Source of the DNA: Bacteroidales bacterium
GTDB lineage: Bacteria > Bacteroidota > Bacteroidia > Bacteroidales > PXBB01
Assembly: GCA_028698995.1 (NCBI GenBank)
Contig: JAQVVM010000012.1
Coordinates: 23,158 to 87,157, forward strand
Reading direction: 5' to 3'
Length of the DNA: 64,000 nucleotides
Shown here: positions 46,867 through 56,265 of the stretch, piece by piece
Numbering within the stretch: the first letter of the stretch is position 1
Layout of the letters: each line of letters begins with the position of its first letter
The notes under the pieces: generated by a model
Seen by the model: the letters and a program-made list of their open reading frames with translations, nothing else
Databases searched by the model: none
What the model was told of the DNA's origin: nothing
Position numbers and translations under genes: made by a program

Positions 46867-47052
46867 ATGCCAAATCCAAAACGTAGGTTTTCAAAAACCA
46901 GAACCAAAAAGAAAAGAACCCATTATAAAGCTACTGTTGCACAGATTGCAGTATGTTCTAATTGTGGCGCGCCCGTAAGATTTCACAGAGTATGTGGCGA
47001 ATGCGGTTTCTATAGAGGTAAAGAAGCTGTTCAAAAAACTGCTGCTGTATAG
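46867..47052 (+). CDS. rpmF: Ribosomal protein L32
   Basis: The 61-residue protein of the large ribosomal subunit has the family start MPNPKRRFSKTRTKKKRTHY. Four zinc-type cysteines lie in CSNCGAPVRFHRVCGECGFY, so it is the C+ (zinc-binding) form. It lies 43 bases after yceD and 108 before fabH, the conserved order linking ribosome synthesis to fatty-acid synthesis. Confidence 0.97.
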   Translation: MPNPKRRFSKTRTKKKRTHYKATVAQIAVCSNCGAPVRFHRVCGECGFYRGKEAVQKTAAV

Positions 47053-47160
47053 TTCTACTAGATAAATCTAAATATAGATTTTTTTAAGATCTAATGAGGC
47101 TTTGTCTAAGTATCAAGTTTGACATTTATTTTCAGACACAGTTTATCTAACAATGTAATT

Positions 47161-48156
47161 ATGAGAAAAGTTAGAGCAGCTATCACAGCAATCAATGTAT
47201 TTCTTCCGGATTACATCCTGAATAATGAAGAATTGGAAAAAATGGTGGATACCTCTGATGAGTGGATCAAAACTCGCGTGGGTATTTATGAAAGGCATAT
47301 CCTGAAAGGCGAGGGGATGGGCACATCCGACATGGCTGCTCCTGCTGTTAAAGGTCTACTCGAAAAAAGAGGCATAAGCCCCGATGATGTTGACCTTCTG
47401 ATATGTGCAACAGTTACTCCCGATATGCAATTTCCAGCCACTGCCAATATAATCAGCGACAAAGTCGGTATAAAAAACGCATTTAGCTTTGATATCAATG
47501 CAGCCTGCTCAGGTTTTATTTATGCTTTAGTTTCTGCATCAAAATTTATTGAATCGGGTGATTATAAAAAAGTCATTGTTGTTGGTGCCGATAAAATGTC
47601 TTCTATAATTGATTACTCAAACAGGGAAACTTGTGTTATTTTTGGCGACGCTGCTGGTGCAGTACTTTTAGAGCCTACAACTGAGGATATTGGAATTACT
47701 GATTCCATTTTAAAATCAGATGGTTATGGCAGGGTACATTTGCATCAGAAAGCTGGTGGCTCTTGTAAACCTGCATCTCATGAAACGGTAGAGGCTAAAG
47801 AACATTATGTTTATCAGGAAGGACCACAAGTCTTTAAAGCTGCTGTGTCAAATATGGCCGATGTTACAGTTGAGCTAATGAATAAAAATAACCTGACCAA
47901 TGATACAATTGATTGGCTGATTCCTCATCAAGCAAATTTACGTATTATTGAAGCTACTGCCAAAAGGATGGGATTATCTAAAGACAAGGTTACTGTTAAT
48001 ATTGAAAGATACGGTAATACTACAAATGCCACAATTCCTATCTGTATGTGGGAGTGGGAAAAGAAATTTAAAAAAGGCGACAATCTTATTCTGACTGCTT
48101 TTGGAGGCGGATTTACTTGGGGTGCATTGTTTGTAAAATGGGCCTATAATTCATAG
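47161..48156 (+). CDS. fabH: 3-oxoacyl-ACP synthase III
   Basis: The 331-residue enzyme starts fatty-acid synthesis by condensing an acyl-CoA with malonyl-ACP. The catalytic triad is present: Cys116 in NAACSGFIYAL, His256 in PHQANLRII, and Asn286 in GNTTNATIP. I chose the ATG at 47161 (MRKVRAAITAIN), which matches the family start; the frame is open further upstream only from a TTG. It follows rpmF, but plsX, often found between rpmF and fabH, is absent here. A strong hairpin terminator follows. Confidence 0.96.
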   Translation: MRKVRAAITAINVFLPDYILNNEELEKMVDTSDEWIKTRVGIYERHILKGEGMGTSDMAAPAVKGLLEKRGISPDDVDLLICATVTPDMQFPATANIISDKVGIKNAFSFDINAACSGFIYALVSASKFIESGDYKKVIVVGADKMSSIIDYSNRETCVIFGDAAGAVLLEPTTEDIGITDSILKSDGYGRVHLHQKAGGSCKPASHETVEAKEHYVYQEGPQVFKAAVSNMADVTVELMNKNNLTNDTIDWLIPHQANLRIIEATAKRMGLSKDKVTVNIERYGNTTNATIPICMWEWEKKFKKGDNLILTAFGGGFTWGALFVKWAYNS

Positions 48157-48250
48157 TCACACAATATTTCCGTTTTTGTAAAATCTGATGAGTGTCATTA
48201 TGATTAATAATACCTAAAGATTAAGAAAAATCTAGCTAAGGCCAACACAA

Positions 48251-48296
48251 AACAAAAGCCTGTACTTTTATATTTATAAAAGTACGGGCTTTTGTT
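48251..48296. terminator. Bidirectional hairpin terminator between fabH and porP-like gene
   Basis: A 20-base-pair hairpin (48251-48270 with 48277-48296, a single G-U or mismatch, six-base loop TATTTA) is flanked by T-rich sequence on the fabH side. It sits between two convergent genes, so it can end transcription from both. Confidence 0.8.
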
Positions 48297-48315
48297 TTTA
48301 TAAATATCTAAAGAC

Positions 48316-49230
48316 CTAAATGAAAACCCTTGGAGTTTTGAAAGGTATATGTTGTTTCTGTGGTTTTGCAAAAGAACTCATTATCATTATTTCATGTGAA
48401 CCACTGCTGTGCGTTTTTATTGGACCTGTATTTAAATCATAGGAATAACCTAAGCGAATTGTTTTGGTTACATTTAATCCAAGAAGGATAACGAGTGATT
48501 CTTGCATACGATAAGAAATTCCTCCCCAGAATTTTTTGTCGTACATTCCCATGACATTAAGCTCAAATTGACTGATGAATGAACTGTTCTTGAAAAAAAG
48601 TGTAGGTATAATATCAATCTGTTCATTTAATGGGTATTCATAGGATGCAAATGCATAAAAATGACGGGGTGGTTTACTGAAGGTAGCTTTTTCGTTCGAC
48701 TGGTTAAGCTGGGTGAAGGATAACCCAAGTGTAATATCTTGATATTTAGTTGCTAATCCAAAATCCACATTCGGACTTAATTGACTTTCCTTTGTAACAA
48801 TTGCATTGACATCATTCATGTTTTCATATATCAACTGTGTACCGTCTAATGATTTATTCAGTAACCCTACTGAAAGTCCTCCTGAGATACTGAACTTATC
48901 AGACAAGTTAAAATGATAGGCATACATAGCTTTGATGTTTAATATTTTTTCATAACCAACTTTATCATTGGTTACAGAAAGGCCTACACCACCTATCCTG
49001 TCAAAGAAAATATCACCCATGAGAAATTGTGTCGAAGGGGCATTGTTAAATCCTACCCATTGTTGCCTGTGCATAATAGAGGCATTGATAAGCGAAGTGC
49101 TGCCTGCAAATGCCGGATTATAATACAACTTATTAAACATGTAGTGACTCATCTGAGCATCATTCTGGGAATAAGCTGTTGTAAATGTTACAAAAGCTAA
49201 AACGGCTAGTAATATATTTCTTGTTTTCAT
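48316..49230 (-). CDS. PorP/SprF-family T9SS outer-membrane protein
   Basis: The 304-residue product has a signal peptide (about 1-21, ending AYSQ). The PorP/SprF N-terminal signature follows: QMSHYMFNKLYYNPAFAG, then HRQQWVGFNNAP. The rest is an alternating beta-barrel pattern. SprF-like proteins are needed for secretion of a matching SprB-type cargo with a type B C-terminal domain. Two such cargo genes lie upstream in the same cluster, so this is probably their dedicated partner. It is the last gene of the minus-strand run, 27 bases after the OmpA-family gene. Confidence 0.9.
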   Translation of the reverse strand: MKTRNILLAVLAFVTFTTAYSQNDAQMSHYMFNKLYYNPAFAGSTSLINASIMHRQQWVGFNNAPSTQFLMGDIFFDRIGGVGLSVTNDKVGYEKILNIKAMYAYHFNLSDKFSISGGLSVGLLNKSLDGTQLIYENMNDVNAIVTKESQLSPNVDFGLATKYQDITLGLSFTQLNQSNEKATFSKPPRHFYAFASYEYPLNEQIDIIPTLFFKNSSFISQFELNVMGMYDKKFWGGISYRMQESLVILLGLNVTKTIRLGYSYDLNTGPIKTHSSGSHEIMIMSSFAKPQKQHIPFKTPRVFI

Positions 49231-49257
49231 ATTAAATGGATATTTTTTATTTATATA

Positions 49258-51165
49258 TTATTGTAATTCATCAACATTTAGAATATTAAAAGTTGTCCTC
49301 CTGTTTGCCTGGTGTTCCTCTTCTGTTCTAGCATTTCTGATTTTTGGATTTGTAAAAGCATGACCTTTTGACTCTAATCGGCTTTGTAAAATGCCATTCT
49401 CAACCAGATAATTTACTACTGATTGAGCCCTTCTGTTAGATAGGTCTTGATTATAGGTATGTGTACCTCTTGAATCTGTATGTGAATTAATCATGATACG
49501 TATGTCTGGGTTTTCTTTGAGAATGTTAACAAGTTTATTAAGCTCCTGTTTAGATTCTTGTCTAAGTTCAGCGCTGTTGTAATCATAATAAATGTTTTCA
49601 ATATTTATTTCTTCACGGGTAATTGCAATCATGCTTAAATCAAGATCAACCCCATTTGCTTTATTTAAGGTTCTGTCGTACTTGATACCTGCTGTTGAAA
49701 ACCTTTTCTCTTCACTAGTTAAAAAATTCTGTTTCGAGGCTTGAAGCGAGTATTGTACATCCTGTTTTAAAGTATTGAATGTATAATTACCGTTGTTATC
49801 ACTTATCGTTGTTTCAGTTGAACCATCACTTCCCTTGAGAGTTATTGTTGCTCCAGGTACATTGACATTGTTTTCCTTATCCATAATGGTTCCTGAGGCA
49901 ATGATAGTTACTGGAATAAGATCGAAGGAATAAATATCGTCATCACCTAAGCCTCCGGTTCTATTAGAGGAAAACAATCCGCTGTTTTTTGTACGGAAAA
50001 TGATTCCGAAATCATCTGCACTTGAGTTAAATGGAGACATCATGTTTACAGCTGTAGAAAAGTTATTATTGTCTGAAATTTCAACATAATAAATATCTAA
50101 ACCACCTAAGCCGATATGTCCGTCAGAAGCAAAATATAAATACTTATCTTCAAGTATAAAAGGAAACATTTCACTGCCGGAAGTATTAACGTTTGAGCTT
50201 AGATTAATAGGATTTCCCCATGTTCTGGTTGTTTGATTTTTTTTCATCATCCAAATATCAGATCCTCCTTTTCCACCTGGCATATCAGAAACAAAAAAGA
50301 GGGTGTTGCCATCTGATGTCATGGCAGGATGTCCAATATTATATCTTTCGTTATTATATTCAAAACTTTCAGGTGTGCCGAATGTAGAACTTCCTTCATC
50401 ATAAGTTGCTGTAAACATATTGCAATTTTCATCATTACCCTCTAAACCATTACACTGCATAAAATAGGCTGTATTGGTGCCTTCGTGAAAATAAAAAGTA
50501 CCATCATTATAATTTGAATTGATACCTCCTTTTGCAAGTACCGGTGATTCCCATACACCCCTTTCGGTATTAAATGTTGATGTGTAGAAATTTGAAAATC
50601 CCTGTCCAGTTAATTGATATACTTTTGAGCGCCTGTCCATTCTAGAGGAGGCAAAGATGATATTATTCTTTAGCTTAGCAACTCCATATTCACTATACCT
50701 TGTATTTAATTCCCTGGCATTGGTAACGGCATGTATTGGAGGATCCTGTCTGCCGGTGGCAAGTTCTATAGAGGCTAATCTTTGAAGTACTTTTATATCA
50801 TCTGGTTCAATAATTTGATATTGTTGATAATAATTTTTTGCTGCAACATAGTCTCCATGAATCATTAACATTTCTGCATAATTAAAAATTGCTGCTGGCT
50901 CATTATAACCGGCTCTTATAGCCTTGTCGTAAAAAGTCAGAGCCTCACTATAATTGTTTCCGAAACGGTATGCTTCGGCTATGCGAAAATTGACCATGCC
51001 AACATTAATATTGTTCATTTTTTTAATGGCATCTTTATAAAGCTCTATAGCAGTTGAATAATCCTGTCTAACAAAGGCAGTATCAGCTCGTTGAAGAAGG
51101 TTTTGAGAAAATGTTACATTTGCTAATAACAATGAAACAAAAATGCAAAGTACAATTCTTTTCAT
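49258..51165 (-). CDS. PorE-like TPR/PD40/OmpA T9SS protein
   Basis: The 635-residue product has a signal peptide (about 1-20, ending FSQ). TPR repeats follow (about 25-130), then a PD40/WD40-like beta propeller (about 150-390, with HPAMTSDGNTLFFVSDMPGG and MFPFILEDKYLYFASDG). Next is a carboxypeptidase-regulatory-like domain (about 415-490), then a C-terminal OmpA domain (about 515-630, NSHTDSRGTHTYNQDLSNRR). This order is that of P. gingivalis PorE, which anchors the T9SS to peptidoglycan. Its position between cargo genes and a porP/sprF-like gene supports a T9SS accessory role. It could equally be one of several paralogues in the genome. Confidence 0.88.
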   Translation of the reverse strand: MKRIVLCIFVSLLLANVTFSQNLLQRADTAFVRQDYSTAIELYKDAIKKMNNINVGMVNFRIAEAYRFGNNYSEALTFYDKAIRAGYNEPAAIFNYAEMLMIHGDYVAAKNYYQQYQIIEPDDIKVLQRLASIELATGRQDPPIHAVTNARELNTRYSEYGVAKLKNNIIFASSRMDRRSKVYQLTGQGFSNFYTSTFNTERGVWESPVLAKGGINSNYNDGTFYFHEGTNTAYFMQCNGLEGNDENCNMFTATYDEGSSTFGTPESFEYNNERYNIGHPAMTSDGNTLFFVSDMPGGKGGSDIWMMKKNQTTRTWGNPINLSSNVNTSGSEMFPFILEDKYLYFASDGHIGLGGLDIYYVEISDNNNFSTAVNMMSPFNSSADDFGIIFRTKNSGLFSSNRTGGLGDDDIYSFDLIPVTIIASGTIMDKENNVNVPGATITLKGSDGSTETTISDNNGNYTFNTLKQDVQYSLQASKQNFLTSEEKRFSTAGIKYDRTLNKANGVDLDLSMIAITREEINIENIYYDYNSAELRQESKQELNKLVNILKENPDIRIMINSHTDSRGTHTYNQDLSNRRAQSVVNYLVENGILQSRLESKGHAFTNPKIRNARTEEEHQANRRTTFNILNVDELQ

Positions 51166-51235
51166 ATTTAGTGGGTTTAAATTATTAATTACAAAATAAT
51201 ATTTTTTACGTTATTATACATTATTGGTTTCAAAA

Positions 51236-53152
51236 TCATTCATTGTGAATTACTGTTACAATGCCTGTTAACTTCATTTCAGCAGCAAGTCCTTTATTTA
51301 TTGTCATGATATAATAATAAGTGCCGGGACTTACCCTTGTACTGTTGTAAGTGCCATCCCAACCTTCAGTTCCTTCAAAAAGCACTTGAGCCCATCTGTT
51401 AAAAACAATCAAATCAACACCCTTGGCAAATAAATCGTTTTTACCGTCCATGTCAAAAGGAGTAAATGCATTTCCTATAGGTTTTACTTTGATTTTTATA
51501 CTGTCAGATAAAGCAGTACAATTATTAACCATGGCAATAACACTTACTATCTGGCCATTTAACAAACCTGAATTACTGTAAATATTTGAAGTTCCTGTTT
51601 GCACAAGTGTATTGTTTAGATAGAAATCATAGTTGTCATAATTCTCTGGATGTGCTGTAAATGTTACCAACTGGCCGGATAAGATTTCATTAAGAGTGTC
51701 AAAATTACTAGTTAATACAACACTAAAGGATGGTGTTACAAAAACTTCTTCAGAAGCTGAAGCAGAGCATAAAAAATTATTTGTTACTGTAACGCTATAT
51801 AAAGTTGTTGTAATAGGATTAACACTTATAGTTTGGGTTATATCACCGGTGCTCCAAAGATAAGAAATACCTTGGTATGCAGTTAAGTCGGCAAAATCAC
51901 CCTCGCAGATAGCGGTATCCCCGATAATCGTTACTATGGGTAATGGATTAACTGTTAAAGTGGCTGTATCGGATATTGTATTACCACCTGCTGCATTTAC
52001 AATACATCTGAATTTACAACCATTCATGTTTAAAGGTATGTCAATTAGGTTAAGAATGCTGTCATTTGCACCTGTAAAAGTTGGTAATGTTCCACCATTT
52101 AAAACATCTGTCCAAGTATTGGAGCAGTTTATCTGCCATTGAAAGGACAAGGTACCGAGACCGGTTGCTGATACTGAAAAACTGCTTATACCTTTTTCAC
52201 AAACAGTATCATTTAATGGTTGAGTTACAACTGTAGGGGGGGCAGCACTTTTGACAATAAAACTATCGGCAAACACCGACATCAGCTGAATGTTGGTTGT
52301 GCCATATATCCAGTCTGTTGCTGGTGTATTTGATAGAGCACCGAAGGAACCGGGTAACATCGTCCATGTGCCCGATTGGTTCTGCCAAATAATTGACTGA
52401 GATGGCGTGAACATTGTTCCTTGGTCAACGGTATTCCATCCAAGATTCAAATTAACCGAAGATGTTAAAGGATTAGATGCTTTGACAATGTATGTTTTCT
52501 GAACACATGTCTGATCTGGAGGTGTAAGACCATTTATTACCCTGACTGCAAATGTGTCTATTGATCCTGTATAGTTTATAACTACAGGTTTATAGCTGCT
52601 TATATTATCTCCGACAGGGAAAAGAAAATCTGTTGATAAGGGAAGGCTTTTCTTAACAAGGCTTCCAAGACCATTTGTAACAACAAATTTTGAGTTGTCG
52701 GGATTTTTAATTTGTGCATTAGGAAATAATCTTATGTCGTTATTATTAATAAGAATTTTGTTTGAGACAAAAATTAAACTGTCGAGAATATTCAAATTGG
52801 AATTAACTGTTTTATCTGCGGAACCGCTTACAACTAATCGGCCTAGTGTGTAAGACTGATTACCACTTATATTCTGGTTACCACCTTCAAGAAAAAGGTA
52901 ACTTTGAGGATTTGTTGTCGTGAATGAACCATTATTGCTGATATGAGCTGTTGAAATTATGGTGCCGTCATTAATAATGTTTGCATTTACATCATTATTA
53001 ATTATATCTAGTGTCGAATGAACAAAATTTCCTGATGGAATAAGAATAAAAGTCCCATTATTTGTAATTTGGGAAATGATTTTTGAGGATGTAAAAAATA
53101 ATAGCAATAAGCTGAAAAAGAGTGCTTTAATAAAGAAAGGCGTTTTTTTCAT
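51236..53152 (-). CDS. Exported protein with gliding-motility type (type B) C-terminal domain
   Basis: The 638-residue product has a signal peptide (about 1-28, ending KIISQ). A beta-rich region of the polymorphic-autotransporter-like kind follows (NNGSFTTTN, LEGGNQNISGNQ). Ig/PKD-like repeats follow (about 300-500, SGVSYLWSTGDIT-like patterns and VCEKGISSFSVSATG). The C-terminal 90 residues show the gliding-motility associated signature (NAFTPFDMDGKNDLF, FNRWAQVLFEG, WDGTYNSTRVSPGTYYY), the type B T9SS domain. It is likely surface cargo of the cluster. Function beyond the surface is unknown. Confidence 0.85.
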   Translation of the reverse strand: MKKTPFFIKALFFSLLLLFFTSSKIISQITNNGTFILIPSGNFVHSTLDIINNDVNANIINDGTIISTAHISNNGSFTTTNPQSYLFLEGGNQNISGNQSYTLGRLVVSGSADKTVNSNLNILDSLIFVSNKILINNNDIRLFPNAQIKNPDNSKFVVTNGLGSLVKKSLPLSTDFLFPVGDNISSYKPVVINYTGSIDTFAVRVINGLTPPDQTCVQKTYIVKASNPLTSSVNLNLGWNTVDQGTMFTPSQSIIWQNQSGTWTMLPGSFGALSNTPATDWIYGTTNIQLMSVFADSFIVKSAAPPTVVTQPLNDTVCEKGISSFSVSATGLGTLSFQWQINCSNTWTDVLNGGTLPTFTGANDSILNLIDIPLNMNGCKFRCIVNAAGGNTISDTATLTVNPLPIVTIIGDTAICEGDFADLTAYQGISYLWSTGDITQTISVNPITTTLYSVTVTNNFLCSASASEEVFVTPSFSVVLTSNFDTLNEILSGQLVTFTAHPENYDNYDFYLNNTLVQTGTSNIYSNSGLLNGQIVSVIAMVNNCTALSDSIKIKVKPIGNAFTPFDMDGKNDLFAKGVDLIVFNRWAQVLFEGTEGWDGTYNSTRVSPGTYYYIMTINKGLAAEMKLTGIVTVIHNE

Positions 53153-53192
53153 ATTAGTTTATCATTTTTCTGTAGAAGAAAAAATAAAAAAA

Positions 53193-53200
53193 CAAATATA
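53193..53200 (-). promoter_or_regulatory. -7 element of the 51236-53152 gene
   Basis: It reads TATATTTG on the minus strand, 40 bases before the start codon, so this gene may be expressed separately from the upstream cargo gene. Confidence 0.35.
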
Positions 53201-53307
53201 GAAAATATTTATAATAATATCTATATATTAAAAAAAAAATAATTAATGGATAAAAAATCCAATTTCAGAACTAATTGTTTAAACTCAAAAAATAGAAAAG
53301 ATTAATT

Positions 53308-56193
53308 TTAAGGAAGAATCAATGTGACAGTCCCAAGTATTTTTTTGTCTTTTCCATTCATTTCCCTATAAAGGATTCTATAAGTGTAAACACCCGGAAT
53401 TTTTTCTTTAGATGAAGAACCTGTTATTATACCGTCCCAGTGTTTATTAACATCATTTGTATAAAAAATTATTTTGCCCCATCGGTCGAAAATATACATC
53501 TTGTAATAGTTATTGTCAATGTTGATTCCAAGAGGCCCAAAAAAGTCATTTATACCATCACCATCCGGAGTGAAAGCAGATGGTAGATAAATAGTATATA
53601 AATCCATAACAAGAACATCTCTTTCTGCAGAATCAACACAATCATTTACATCTTCAACGGTTAAAGAAACCGTAAAAGTGCCTGAAGTCTCATAAGTGTG
53701 AGAAGGGTTTTGCATAAAGGATACGTTATTATCTCCAAAATTCCATTGCCAGGTGGTAGCTCCTAATGATAAATCCGTAAAAGTGAAATTTGCATCTGTT
53801 ACGTTTTGAGTGTTTGAGTTGATACTGAATGCAGCAGTGGGACCAGGAATATTAATGACGCTAATACTTGAGGTATTTGTACACATACCATCGCTAACGG
53901 TAACAGTATATGTCCCGGCTGAAATATTAATAAGGTCAGGTGTTGCTGCTCCATTTGACCATTGAAAAATTGAACCGGGGGTTGCAGTCGATATAACAGA
54001 ACCATTGCCTTTATCACAGTTTTCGTCTGTGGCAACCAATGTTATCTGAGGTAATGGTTTTATTATTACTGTAAATGATGTGTCAAAAGGATAACAGTTC
54101 CCTTCAGTAACTGTAAGATCTATCGTATATGTACCGGGAGTACTCCAATTGATGTTATATGGGCCGTTTGCAGTTCCGGATATGACATTACCCCCCGCAA
54201 AATCCCAATCATAGACATAACTTGCTAAACCATTTGAAGTTAAATTCAAAGAAGTATTAATACAAATACTGTCCTGAGCAATTATACTAACAGCTGGTGT
54301 CCAGCAAGCACATAGAGGATTAGTAAGGGGTAAAACAATAATTGTATCCTGAAAAACAGTAGAATAACAACCATTTTCAATTACAGATAAAGAAACAGAT
54401 TTTGTACCATCTGTATTCCATGAAACAGAATATGGGCCTGCACCATTTCCGGAAATTATTGTACCTCCATTGAAATCCCAGTTATAAGTTGCATTTGCAG
54501 TTGCTATTCCTGTGAAAGTAATAATAACGGGTTCGTTGATACAAATTGTATCAGGCAAAATAAACTCAGCAGTTGGTGCTTCAACTACCTGAGTTGTTGC
54601 TGTTGTACTAAAAGAACACAATGTATCCGTTACAGGGCCTACACCTCTTAAAATAAAATCATCTATATTCCAACCTATATAAGAAACACTGCCATCAGTC
54701 GGTCCAATATAAAATCGTACCCTGAAGTTTGCATTGTTATTTGCTTGAGCGCTGACATCATAAATTTGTTGCGTCCAAGAAGCGTCACTGAATGAAGCTG
54801 AATTTTGCCAAATTGTTGTCCAATTTGCACCATCATAAACCTGAATACCAATTTTATCATAAGAACTTGATTCGCATCCTGCCCATCTCCAAAATTCAAG
54901 TTCAACATCTGTAACCCCCGTACAGTTAAAAACCGGGGATGTTAAATAATTATTTGCTGCCATACTATTAGGATAGCAAGCTCCAAGATAATTCCCAATT
55001 ATAAAATTATCTGTAGTTGTTGGTGTGTGATCAACACCGGGACCAAGACTCCCTGAGCACCCGCTGGCAACTGCTGCTGCACCTCTAGTCCAACCACCAG
55101 TACCATAACCTGTCCAACCTTTATCAGTAAAAAAATCATCCTCAAAAACAGTAATATTTCCTATCGAATTTCCTATTATATGGTAATCATAAGTAATAGT
55201 GTGAGTCCCTAAACCGGATAATGCAGGAAAAAAAGTATCACCAACTACTCCAGCCCCACTAAAAACACCTCCGGTTGGATTCCCTGTCATTAAAGAAGAA
55301 TCACCATTAATACAGTGCAGAGCTGCAAGATTGTTAATTTGCATAGTAGGTGGTTGATGAACAATAACTTCAACACTTCCCTGAGCTGTATCAGTTTGGT
55401 CGGTTACATAAACTGTGTATGTTGTAGTTGTTGTTGGTGATACAACCGGTGGATTGGCAACTGTAGGACCATGAGCCCACCAAACCTGAATATTGGGTGG
55501 GGGTACACCTATTGTTACATTATCAAGCCCCCAATGGTCATAAACCTCTGATGTAGATGATAGTTGTGCCCATCTGAAACGAGTTGCGGTTGTTTGTGCA
55601 GCTACGGGAATTGGGTATGTAAATGTGTTCCATACGGTGAATGGTGTTTGTCCTGAGGCTCCCGGTGTTGTGGCTGTAGGAGTTGATGTTAATATATCTC
55701 CATTGGGTGCAAAATATACCATTGTTACCCATGTTGTGCCATTATTAATTGAGTATTGAACAGAAATACCCTCATCATACTGGTCAGGCCCCTCACAAGG
55801 TGATGCGGCACTCTGAACAGAATACCTCATTTCAAATGAAATAGTTCCTCCCATGGATACATCAAAAGGAATTGTAGTTAAAATTCGGGGGGCTGTAGAA
55901 GTTGCACCCATCCACATATAAGTAGTACCATCGGGTGAATGTGGTGTACAGGGATTAGAAAACATGGCCTGATTTGTTGCTTGCCAGCCTGTTCCTGCAT
56001 TCCCAAGATTAAAATCGTTATTCATCAGATAAGAAGGGCAATTTCCATTAGATGTCAATACTACTGAATCCCCGAGACAAATTTCTACAGTGTTGGGATA
56101 TCCATTTGCATAGGCATTATTGAAACATTGCGACCTAATGCTCTGGATGGTAATGAGAAAGAAAGATATATAAAGAATTAACTTATACCTCAT
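53308..56193 (-). CDS. Large exported protein with reelin/MAM-like, PKD and type B C-terminal domains
   Basis: The 961-residue product has a signal peptide (about 1-21). A lectin-like region follows whose DHWGLDNVTIG ending recalls reelin/MAM modules (about 55-235), then PKD-like and second lectin-like repeats (NIDDFILRGVG around 515). Further PKD domains follow, the last with FTFTDLSLGATTWQWNFG and PSHTYETSGTF. The C-terminus has the gliding-motility associated domain (YLPSAFTPDGDGINDFFGP, FDRWGKIIFYT, WDGIITGSS). Such proteins are exported by the T9SS and held at the surface. It is the larger of the two cargo genes here and is 72 bases downstream of the anti-sigma-like gene. Confidence 0.88.
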   Translation of the reverse strand: MRYKLILYISFFLITIQSIRSQCFNNAYANGYPNTVEICLGDSVVLTSNGNCPSYLMNNDFNLGNAGTGWQATNQAMFSNPCTPHSPDGTTYMWMGATSTAPRILTTIPFDVSMGGTISFEMRYSVQSAASPCEGPDQYDEGISVQYSINNGTTWVTMVYFAPNGDILTSTPTATTPGASGQTPFTVWNTFTYPIPVAAQTTATRFRWAQLSSTSEVYDHWGLDNVTIGVPPPNIQVWWAHGPTVANPPVVSPTTTTTYTVYVTDQTDTAQGSVEVIVHQPPTMQINNLAALHCINGDSSLMTGNPTGGVFSGAGVVGDTFFPALSGLGTHTITYDYHIIGNSIGNITVFEDDFFTDKGWTGYGTGGWTRGAAAVASGCSGSLGPGVDHTPTTTDNFIIGNYLGACYPNSMAANNYLTSPVFNCTGVTDVELEFWRWAGCESSSYDKIGIQVYDGANWTTIWQNSASFSDASWTQQIYDVSAQANNNANFRVRFYIGPTDGSVSYIGWNIDDFILRGVGPVTDTLCSFSTTATTQVVEAPTAEFILPDTICINEPVIITFTGIATANATYNWDFNGGTIISGNGAGPYSVSWNTDGTKSVSLSVIENGCYSTVFQDTIIVLPLTNPLCACWTPAVSIIAQDSICINTSLNLTSNGLASYVYDWDFAGGNVISGTANGPYNINWSTPGTYTIDLTVTEGNCYPFDTSFTVIIKPLPQITLVATDENCDKGNGSVISTATPGSIFQWSNGAATPDLINISAGTYTVTVSDGMCTNTSSISVINIPGPTAAFSINSNTQNVTDANFTFTDLSLGATTWQWNFGDNNVSFMQNPSHTYETSGTFTVSLTVEDVNDCVDSAERDVLVMDLYTIYLPSAFTPDGDGINDFFGPLGINIDNNYYKMYIFDRWGKIIFYTNDVNKHWDGIITGSSSKEKIPGVYTYRILYREMNGKDKKILGTVTLILP

Positions 56194-56230
56194 AAGGTTT
56201 AATTATTTAATATAATTTATATTTTACCTA

Positions 56231-56238
56231 CAAAAATA
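56231..56238 (-). promoter_or_regulatory. -7 element of the 53308-56193 gene
   Basis: It reads TATTTTTG on the minus strand, 37 bases before the start codon, in the gap after the anti-sigma-like gene. Confidence 0.35.
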
Positions 56239-56265
56239 ATTAAAATTAGTGGAAATAAAAATATT

